The position numbers and the translations under genes were made by a program. The notes under the pieces are model-generated. The model was given only the letters and a program-made list of their open reading frames with translations. It did not search any database and was not told the origin of the DNA. Of a stretch of DNA of 19,431 nt, positions 8,111 through 14,170 are shown one piece after another. The DNA is taken from NCBI RefSeq assembly GCF_934636505.1, contig NZ_CAKUAL010000039.1:1-19431 (forward strand). Direction: 5' to 3'. Each line of letters opens with the position of its first letter. The stretch's first letter is position 1. Source of the DNA: an uncultured Ellagibacter sp. (GTDB lineage: Bacteria > Actinomycetota > Coriobacteriia > Coriobacteriales > Eggerthellaceae).

Positions 8111-8431
8111 CTATTCGGCGACAGCGGTGCCGACGGACTTGATTTCCACGCGAGTGAGCTGCTGGCGATGGCCGCGCAGCTTCTTGTAGTTCTTGCGCTT
8201 CTTGAACTTGAAGACGAGAACCTTCTCGCCCTTGAACTGCTCGATGACAGTTGCGACCACCTTGGTGGCAGCGGCCTTGGCAGGATCTGCCTCGACGGTC
8301 TCGCCGTCGACGACGCAGATGACAGGAAGCTCGACCTCAGCGCCCACCTCGGCATCGAGCTTCTCGATGTTGATGCGGTCTCCAGGGGCAACCTTGTACT
8401 GCTTGCCGCCCGTTTTCACGATTGCGTACAT
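8111..8431 (-). CDS. rplU: 50S ribosomal protein L21
   Basis: L21 binds 23S rRNA early in 50S assembly. The 106-residue product opens with MYAIVKTGGKQYKV and carries the basic block FKFKKRKNYKKLRGHRQ, both signature regions, at normal length. AAGGAG (8443-8438) is 6 bases before the ATG. It is the first gene of the housekeeping operon and is preceded by a leader of about 130 bases with an extended -10 promoter. Confidence 0.98.
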   Translation of the reverse strand: MYAIVKTGGKQYKVAPGDRINIEKLDAEVGAEVELPVICVVDGETVEADPAKAAATKVVATVIEQFKGEKVLVFKFKKRKNYKKLRGHRQQLTRVEIKSVGTAVAE

Positions 8432-8565
8432 TCACTTCTCCTTATGCGAAATAACTGCATGCGATAACTTTGAAGCGTGGCCGTAGCAAGACTCCGAGGA
8501 GCGCATATGCACCGCCTCCGCGTATCATCGCACTTATTCCCGATTGCGCCATCCTTAGCGCAACC
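8432..8565 (-). promoter_or_regulatory. Structured 5' leader of rplU
   Basis: Between the predicted promoter and rplU lie about 130 bases with two possible hairpins. One is TTGCGC/GCGCAA (8563-8558 with 8549-8544, 8-base loop). The other lies around 8496-8520, where GTGC/GCGC closes an ATAT loop and GAGG/CCTC can extend the stem. L21 autoregulatory leaders are known in Firmicutes. Whether this one binds L21 is inference, and I did not match it to a known leader model. Confidence 0.45.
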
Positions 8566-8571
8566 TGTTGA

Positions 8572-8580
8572 ATGATACCA
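8572..8580 (-). promoter_or_regulatory. Extended -10 promoter for the rplU operon
   Basis: The minus strand reads TGGTATCAT, an extended -10 element (TG-N-TATCAT). The hexamer is at 8577-8572, which puts the start of transcription near 8565. There is no good -35 hexamer 17 bases upstream (GC-rich there), as expected for extended -10 promoters. It is the only plausible sigma-70-type site between the surface-protein remnant and rplU. Confidence 0.55.
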
Positions 8581-8639
8581 GAACTCATGGCTACGCGCGA
8601 GCGCGTTGCATGGATTTTTCATGAGAAAGCATGAAGGCT

Positions 8640-8846
8640 TCACTCCCTGCGAAGGCGCCGGACGCATACGGCCGCAAGCCCGAGACCACCGAGCACAAGG
8701 GCGAACAGCGGTGCTATCGGCACGACATCGCCTGTTCCGGAAAGCGAACGTCCATCGTCGGGAGCCCCAGGTGCCTCAGGAACAGTCGGGACATCGGGAG
8801 TTTCAGGTTTATCGGGAGTCTCAGGGTTGTCGGGAGTCTCAGACCC
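8640..8846 (-). pseudogene. 5'-truncated remnant of a sortase-type cell-surface protein
   Basis: One minus-strand frame reads 68 residues to a TGA at 8642-8640 and has all the parts of a wall-anchor C-terminus. These are ETPD/KPETPDVPTVPEAP proline-rich repeats (residues 3-27), an LPXTG-like LSGTGD motif (35-40), a hydrophobic helix (about 42-62, VVPIAPLFALVLGG then LGLAAVC) and a basic tail RRLRRE. There is no start codon in frame, and tandem stops TAATAA (8852-8847) block the frame upstream, so the body of the protein is gone. Intact relatives would be exported and covalently attached to the cell wall by a sortase. It sits between the defence operon and rplU and probably marks a deletion or insertion breakpoint. 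The match is by motif architecture, not by database. Confidence 0.7.
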
Positions 8847-8868
8847 TTATTATCCGAGGGGGGTCATG

Positions 8869-8894
8869 CCAGAAATCGGGTGGTTTTCATCAAC
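8869..8894 (+). repeat. Left copy of a 26-base inverted repeat
   Basis: Positions 8869-8894 are the reverse complement of 9033-9058 with one mismatch in 26 bases. The core is AGAAATCGGG followed by GGTTTTCATCAAC. In this copy the arm needed to form a terminator stem is missing, so it looks like a decayed, opposite-facing copy of the terminator at 9037-9063. The 138 bases between the copies (8895-9032) hold no supported gene. Confidence 0.75.
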
Positions 8895-9032
8895 ACGGGA
8901 AGAGGACGCGGGAAGAAGAGGGCACTGCCGAAAGCTGTGATGTCGCTGACCTGGCCTTATGCTTGCGGCCGTTCGCGGCGGCCAAGTGCGAGTGGCGAGA
9001 AGCGCCCGGCGAGAGCCCTCCAGGGGCCTCAC

Positions 9033-9058
9033 GTTGATGAAAACCTCCCGATTTCTGG
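9033..9058 (-). repeat. Right copy of the 26-base inverted repeat
   Basis: This is the partner of 8869-8894. Most of it overlaps the loop, descending stem arm and T-run of the minus-strand terminator. The duplicated terminator-like sequence could be the ends of a small non-autonomous element or a dispersed intergenic repeat. Confidence 0.75.
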
Positions 9059-9063
9059 GAGGT
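9037..9063 (-). terminator. Rho-independent terminator of the defence operon
   Basis: On the minus strand ACCTCCC (9063-9057) and GGGAGGT (9049-9043) form a perfect 7-bp stem with loop AGAAATC. The T-run TTTT ends at 9040 and is followed by CATC. It lies 158 bases after the stop of the unknown gene at 9222, and nothing coding is recognised in that gap. It separates the defence operon from the rplU region. Confidence 0.8.
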
Positions 9064-9221
9064 CTCCCCTGCTTTCCTGCCACGGAAGTTCGCAGGGGTA
9101 GCGATTGCGCGGGCGAGCGCGCGTGTCGAGCCGAACAGCGCCGCGCGGGCGAAAGCGCGCGATCGACCGGGCGATCGAGGCCGCGCGTCAGGGTCGGACC
9201 GCGCAAGCGACGCGGATAGCG

Positions 9222-9866
9222 CTAGGGCCAAATCGTGTATTCGGGCGTTATATCGATGTAGCCCTCGCCTGGGGCGTCATTTGTCGGAGTAATGGCATCG
9301 CCCACCCAGATACCATCGAGCACCTCTTCACCGTTCCGCTTCAAACGGCCAGTGTCGCCCAGCAAGGCAGGCGTCACGTCTTCGAGGATGTCAACGCCAT
9401 CGACGGTGCAAAGGAGGCGTCCGCTAAACCTGTCGAGATATTCCCTGCGCGTTTCGTTGACGACATAGCGGTAAACGACGGCCTCCTGGTCGAGCGGCCC
9501 CGTGTAGGGATGCAGGTATTCGCCCTCGGGGTCATCTTCGGTTGGCAGATACCACTCGCATCCCTTAAAGCAGGCGAACAGGGAGCCAACGTCCTCCCCG
9601 TGGTCCTCGACATAGTCGCGGGGGTTCTCTGGGAAATACTCCGCCATCTGGGCGAGCCCCTTGCCCTCGCAATCCGCCAAAACCGTGTAGTCGCTCACGT
9701 AGGCGACGAGGTCTCCGTGCCAGCGGTCGGCGAGCAACGTGAGCGCAACGTCAGTTCGATCGTTGGGAAAACGGCAGTTCTCCAGCATCTTCACCCCATA
9801 GCGAAATGGCATGTTGCCAAGATGCTCCGTCTTCGTTGCGTTCACCCATGCATAGTACGCGCCCAT
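9222..9866 (-). CDS. Unknown protein with an internal duplication, end of the defence operon
   Basis: I do not recognise this 214-residue protein. It seems to contain two related units. AYYAWVNATKTEHL (3-16) aligns with VYRYVVNETRREYL (131-144), sharing Y, V, N, T, E and L at matching places. Each unit later has a short G-x-x-V-containing strand near an acidic residue (GDLVAYVSD at 51-59, GIWVGD at 185-190). No signal peptide or membrane helix is seen, it is acidic overall, and cysteines C31, C66, C99, C103 and C153 are scattered. GAGAGGAG lies 6 bases before the ATG, and the gene starts 54 bases after the res stop on the same strand. A role with the restriction system is only implied by position. 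Confidence 0.75.
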   Translation of the reverse strand: MGAYYAWVNATKTEHLGNMPFRYGVKMLENCRFPNDRTDVALTLLADRWHGDLVAYVSDYTVLADCEGKGLAQMAEYFPENPRDYVEDHGEDVGSLFACFKGCEWYLPTEDDPEGEYLHPYTGPLDQEAVVYRYVVNETRREYLDRFSGRLLCTVDGVDILEDVTPALLGDTGRLKRNGEEVLDGIWVGDAITPTNDAPGEGYIDITPEYTIWP

Positions 9867-9920
9867 TGATCGCTCCTCTCTTAGCGGCGGAAATCGCTTA
9901 TCTATCGCTGCTAAGCACCT

Positions 9921-12900
9921 CTAGTCCATCTGCCCTATCACCTCGAGTAGATCATCGTATGTTGCCACGTTGTGGTATCGCACATCGTCAGTCGACATCT
10001 CGTTGAAGAGCTTCTTTGCGCAGGCAATCTTCGCGTTTTCCACGCCAGAGAGTTCCATCGTGTCCATGGTTCCCTTGGTCTCGGCGACGAAGAACACATG
10101 GCGTACACTGCCTTCCTTGAAGGCAATCGCCCAGTCGGGCGCGTAGTTGCCCACCGGCGTTGGAATCTGGAACGTGCGCGGCAGCTTGGCGTAGACCGAA
10201 ACTTCGGGAGCGGCGTCCATGTCCTCGGCAAATCTGCGCTCGCCGTCGGAGTCGGGGAACACGAACCGCTGGATGTTCTTCTTCGCCTCGTATGCCTTGC
10301 TCGCGTTGTCGGGCATGCGCTCGGTGAATATCGCAGTGTCGTAGCAACCGTCAATCTCGTGGTAGCTGATGTGCTCAACGACCATCGTCGCCTTCTCCGA
10401 CACGATGAGCGCAGCGGCCTTCTTGATGAACTCCTCGGGGTTCACCTGGAAAAGATCGAACACGGTGGCGTCGATTCCCGACAAAATCGCCGCAGCGCTC
10501 CTGCGCGTGATGGCGGCGGCCTGCGCCACCTCGCCCACGAGGTCGTATGCGACGTTGACGGGAGCCGCGCCCGCATCGACGTCGTGGACCTCGGAGGCCG
10601 TCCTATCGAACGACGCACCCCGCTCAAGCTCATCGCGGCGCGCCTCTATCCTTTGGTTGCCCAAGGTCAAGACGTACTGCAACCTGTTCACGCGCAAGTC
10701 GGAGTTGATGCGCGCGATAGCCTTGCGGCGAAGCTCGTCGTCTGAGAAACTCACGGTGTAGGCATGCTTGCGATTGATTCGACCCCATAGTTCCTTGAAC
10801 TCGTGCTTGGCGAAGTTGTCGGTCAAGGCGTTCTCGCAGACCTTTTCCTCAGCGCGGCCGATCATGCCGTCAAGCGCATGTTCGTCGTAAACGCTTTTGA
10901 CCATGGCCTCGACTGCCTTGGCATGGGGCTCGTCAGCGATATCATCAGGGAGCTTCATAATGAAGTGCTCAACGAACCCCCCGGCCCCGGAGACCTTGCG
11001 AAAAGCATCCGTAGGCATGTCGTCGTCATCGATAAAGTCCTCTTTGTAGAGCGCCATGTACACGCGCTTCGATTGCTCAGCGGTAAACGCAATCGTCTCA
11101 CCGTCGATCACGAAGTCCCCGCTCGAGAACAAGCCCATATCGACCTTCTTCGGACGCTCGCGTAGGCTCTTGCCGATGTCGGTCTGCAGGTCCTTTACGA
11201 ACGTCTCGTAGCTCTCCGATGCGATTACGGTGAGCAGGTTCACGCGATGAACCTCGTCCATGCCCAGCAGCGCCGCGTCCTGACGATTGCCCTTCTGGTC
11301 GACGGCAAGGCGCATGCCGCGGCCGACCTCTTGGCGCTTGGACGTCTCGGAGCCAGACTCCTTGAGCGTGCAAATCTGGAAGATATTCGGATTGTCCCAG
11401 CCTTCGCGCAGCGCTGAGTGGCTGAAGATGAAACGCACCGGCTCGTCAAAGGAAAGTAGGCGCTCCTTGTCGCGCAAAATCAAGTCGTAGGCGCGCTTCG
11501 CGTCGTCGTCGTTGATACCGATGCCGTCCTCGCGTTCGGACTTCTTCTCGGCCTTCGATTCGACGGCGTTGCCCTTCTTGTCGATGGAGAAGTATCCGCT
11601 GTGCACCGAATGCGCATCGAAGCGCCCAAGGTACTGCGCGTACGACGGATCAAGAACGTCGTCTGCCGTTGGATGTTTCAGCCTGTCATCGACAATGGCA
11701 GAATACTCTTCCTCGAACACTTTGCCGTAACCCACGGTCCCACCATTACCGGAAAGATCACGGTACTTCGCAACCTCATCGATGAAGAAAAGGGAGAGGC
11801 ACTTGATACCGCGGCGGAACAGCGCCTCTTCCTTCTGCAGATGACTCTTAATGGTCTCGCGAATCTGCACGCGCTGCATGTCGCCAGCGGCGGAATCGTT
11901 ATAGATGTCACCGATGAAGACGCGCCCGTCATCGCCGATGCCTCTATCGAGAAATCGCACATAGCCGGGACGCCCATCCTGCGGAGGAACGATGCCGTCG
12001 TTTCCGCTGGCTATAGTGTAGCTGCGATAGGCTTCCAGGCGCGTGGAACCGCTCGCCTCGTAAATACTGTCGCCTTCCAAGAAACGCTGGGTCTTCTTGC
12101 GCACCCTACCGCCAGCACCCATGCACTCGAACTCGATGACCGCCTCAGGCGCCTTGTTCTTGTACACAAGGATGTCCTTCAGATACAGGTACCCGTCGGT
12201 TCCGCGCATGTTCTTGAGTGTGAAACCCTTCACCTCGATTCGCTTCACGAGCTTCTGGTTGTAAGCATCCAAAGCATCGAGCGCGTACACCAGATCATGC
12301 TTCTCTTTGTGCGTGGCGGAGTAGCCCAACACGAACAGCGGCTTGAACTGCGCGATGCCCTTTTGCGTGGCACCACCCTTCTTCCCCATCTTCTGAGGCT
12401 CGTCGACGATGACGATGGGGCGGTTAGCCGCTATGACGTCGATGGGCCTGCGGCTACCGAACTCGTCGCGCTCGTCGAAGATGATGCGCGCCGCCTTGTT
12501 CTTGGCGCCCTCCTTCATCGAGGCATTGAACGCCTGCATGTTGATAATCATGCAGTTGATGTCATTTGACTGCGAGTAGGTGTCCAACTCGGTCAGGTTG
12601 TCCGAGTCGTAGATAAAAAACCTGATCTTCTTATGGTACTGGGCGAAGAAGTGCTCTTGCGTGTTCTCCAGGCTCTTTGCGACGCCCTCGCGGATGGCGA
12701 CCGATGGCACCACGATGATGAACTTGCACCAACCGTATAAGCGGTTGAGCTCGAACATTGTCTTGGTGTAGACGTAGGTTTTGCCGGTGCCCGTTTCCAT
12801 CTCCACGTCCAGCTGACATGCGCCCATTCCGTCGAACAGGCTCGACGACTCATGCAGCTGGTTGCGGCGCTGCACGGCACGAACATTGGCCAGGATGTCA

Positions 12901-13109
12901 TCGCGATTGAGCGCGACAGGCGCGTTGGCATAACCCTCCTCGGCACCTTGCGAGAAGGCGAAGCCCGATTCCATACCCAAATGGCGTTTCGCGGTGCCCA
13001 AATCGCGTAAGTATATTGCTGCACCCTGGTTGGGCTGCCCCTCGAAGACCGAGGTCACCGCGTCTGCAGCGTCGGTTTGGTACTGTTGTACTTTGAATTT
13101 GAACTTCAT
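9921..13109 (-). CDS. Type III-like restriction subunit Res (helicase plus endonuclease)
   Basis: Res subunits of type III systems use ATP to move or switch along DNA and cut near unmethylated sites when bound to Mod. The 1062-residue protein has an SF2 helicase core: Walker A METGTGKT (104-111), Walker B IVDEPQ (234-239), SATH (264-267), FSHSALREGWDNPN (562-575) and motif VI QEVGRGMR (593-600). At the C-terminus YAPDW (D992) and AETKG (E1010, K1012) form a PD-(D/E)XK nuclease site. Length and order match the family, and all key residues are present. It starts one base after the DUF1016 stop, so the two are translationally linked. Confidence 0.93.
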   Translation of the reverse strand: MKFKFKVQQYQTDAADAVTSVFEGQPNQGAAIYLRDLGTAKRHLGMESGFAFSQGAEEGYANAPVALNRDDILANVRAVQRRNQLHESSSLFDGMGACQLDVEMETGTGKTYVYTKTMFELNRLYGWCKFIIVVPSVAIREGVAKSLENTQEHFFAQYHKKIRFFIYDSDNLTELDTYSQSNDINCMIINMQAFNASMKEGAKNKAARIIFDERDEFGSRRPIDVIAANRPIVIVDEPQKMGKKGGATQKGIAQFKPLFVLGYSATHKEKHDLVYALDALDAYNQKLVKRIEVKGFTLKNMRGTDGYLYLKDILVYKNKAPEAVIEFECMGAGGRVRKKTQRFLEGDSIYEASGSTRLEAYRSYTIASGNDGIVPPQDGRPGYVRFLDRGIGDDGRVFIGDIYNDSAAGDMQRVQIRETIKSHLQKEEALFRRGIKCLSLFFIDEVAKYRDLSGNGGTVGYGKVFEEEYSAIVDDRLKHPTADDVLDPSYAQYLGRFDAHSVHSGYFSIDKKGNAVESKAEKKSEREDGIGINDDDAKRAYDLILRDKERLLSFDEPVRFIFSHSALREGWDNPNIFQICTLKESGSETSKRQEVGRGMRLAVDQKGNRQDAALLGMDEVHRVNLLTVIASESYETFVKDLQTDIGKSLRERPKKVDMGLFSSGDFVIDGETIAFTAEQSKRVYMALYKEDFIDDDDMPTDAFRKVSGAGGFVEHFIMKLPDDIADEPHAKAVEAMVKSVYDEHALDGMIGRAEEKVCENALTDNFAKHEFKELWGRINRKHAYTVSFSDDELRRKAIARINSDLRVNRLQYVLTLGNQRIEARRDELERGASFDRTASEVHDVDAGAAPVNVAYDLVGEVAQAAAITRRSAAAILSGIDATVFDLFQVNPEEFIKKAAALIVSEKATMVVEHISYHEIDGCYDTAIFTERMPDNASKAYEAKKNIQRFVFPDSDGERRFAEDMDAAPEVSVYAKLPRTFQIPTPVGNYAPDWAIAFKEGSVRHVFFVAETKGTMDTMELSGVENAKIACAKKLFNEMSTDDVRYHNVATYDDLLEVIGQMD

Positions 13110-14162
13110 CTACGCATCATCCCCATTGGGCAAGGGATGCCCCTCGAACTCGCGTCGAGTACTCTCCATCTGCGCCTGCAATTCTTCGACCGAAGGAAGC
13201 TCAAATACGTATTTTGATGCGAAAAGCTGTTTACCATCTGCAAGCGACGAATAACGAGCTATAGCCTCGTTTTTTTCCGAGCACAGAATGAGACCAATAG
13301 TTGGATTGTCGTCATCATGTTTCTGCAGTGCATCGAACATTCGGATATAGCTTTCCATCTGGCCCACATCAGAGTGCGAGAGCTTACCCATCTTTAAATC
13401 GATAATCACATAGCATTTGAGAACTGCGTGGTAAAAAACGAGGTCGAGATAAAAATCATCATCGTCAAACCGCATGAGCTTTTGACGGGCCACAAAGCAA
13501 AACCCTGTTCCAAGTTCGAGAAGAAACTCTTGCAGATGATCAATGAGAGCTTGCTCGAGATCGTTTTCATGTAGCGCAGGATAGTTCTTAAGGTCCAAAA
13601 ACTCGAGTACGTACGGATCTTTGATAAAGTCGACCGGCGCAAGCTGCGACATCCTATCTTGCGCCTCTGCCGCTACAGACTTCCTATCCCGGCTCGCAAG
13701 CAAACGCTCGTAATATAACACCGAAATCTGCCGGTCAAGCTGACGTGTGGACCAATGCTCATTGGCGGCCTCATTCATGTACCAAACACGAGCGGACTCA
13801 TCCTTGATTTTCGAAAGTCTGCGATAATGCGTCCATGTCAATTCGTGACGCAGTGCGTCACGAATCGGAAATGCGAGATAGAACAAACGCATGTAGCGCA
13901 AATTGGAAACGTCGAAACCCTTCCCAAAATCGGTGGTCAAGCGCTCAGATAGGCCCTGGATCAACTGGTCGCCATAACGTGCTCGTTCTTCGTAGCCTTG
14001 CTCCTCAACAATACTGCGTCCGATTTCCCAATAGGCGCAGACCATAGAGAAGTTGACGGCAGAATAAGCCCTGTGCCGAGCCGTCTTGAGAATACCGATA
14101 ATTCTGTCGTAGAAGCCTGCTGGTACGATTTCCGATGCGTCCCGCTTCGTCAATTCACTCAT
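13110..14162 (-). CDS. DUF1016/YhcG-type PD-(D/E)XK nuclease
   Basis: The 350-residue protein has the two-part layout of the family. An N-terminal DUF1016-type domain (about 15-170) contains YWEIGRSIVEE, LRYMRLFY and LTWTHYRRLSKI. A C-terminal nuclease domain has D240 in FYLDLVFYH and D255-L-K257 in YVIIDLKMGKLSHSD, followed by the conserved GQMESYI. The usual ELK is DLK here, still compatible with metal binding. Relatives occur in defence islands and phages; their biochemical target is not settled. The gene lies between mod and res, 8 bases after one and abutting the other. Its sequence is visibly AT-richer: I count about 24 G+C in the 60 bases 13201-13260, against about 41 in 18421-18480 of the helicase. 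That suggests separate acquisition. Confidence 0.9.
   Translation of the reverse strand: MSELTKRDASEIVPAGFYDRIIGILKTARHRAYSAVNFSMVCAYWEIGRSIVEEQGYEERARYGDQLIQGLSERLTTDFGKGFDVSNLRYMRLFYLAFPIRDALRHELTWTHYRRLSKIKDESARVWYMNEAANEHWSTRQLDRQISVLYYERLLASRDRKSVAAEAQDRMSQLAPVDFIKDPYVLEFLDLKNYPALHENDLEQALIDHLQEFLLELGTGFCFVARQKLMRFDDDDFYLDLVFYHAVLKCYVIIDLKMGKLSHSDVGQMESYIRMFDALQKHDDDNPTIGLILCSEKNEAIARYSSLADGKQLFASKYVFELPSVEELQAQMESTRREFEGHPLPNGDDA
13841..13865. repeat. Perfect 12-bp inverted repeat with a 1-base centre, inside the DUF1016 gene
   Basis: ATTCGTGACGCA (13841-13852) and TGCGTCACGAAT (13854-13865) are exact reverse complements around a single G. The tract encodes the RDALRHE segment, just before the conserved LTWTHYR motif. 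Such a near-continuous palindrome resembles a binding site for a dimeric protein, or the product of template-switch correction. Confidence 0.9.
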
Positions 14163-14170
14163 TCGTCCTC

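Noticed and set aside
8606..9101. Two overlapping plus-strand frames (143 and 156 codons) in the rplU-side gap
   Set aside because: They run through the inverted repeat and antisense to the surface-protein remnant. Their repeats (GSLR/RESQ) are just the complement of the PETPD repeat DNA.
8850..9231. Minus-strand frames of 113-118 codons through the terminator
   Set aside because: Arg/Ala/Ser-rich and crossing a strong terminator and inverted repeat; no family resemblance.
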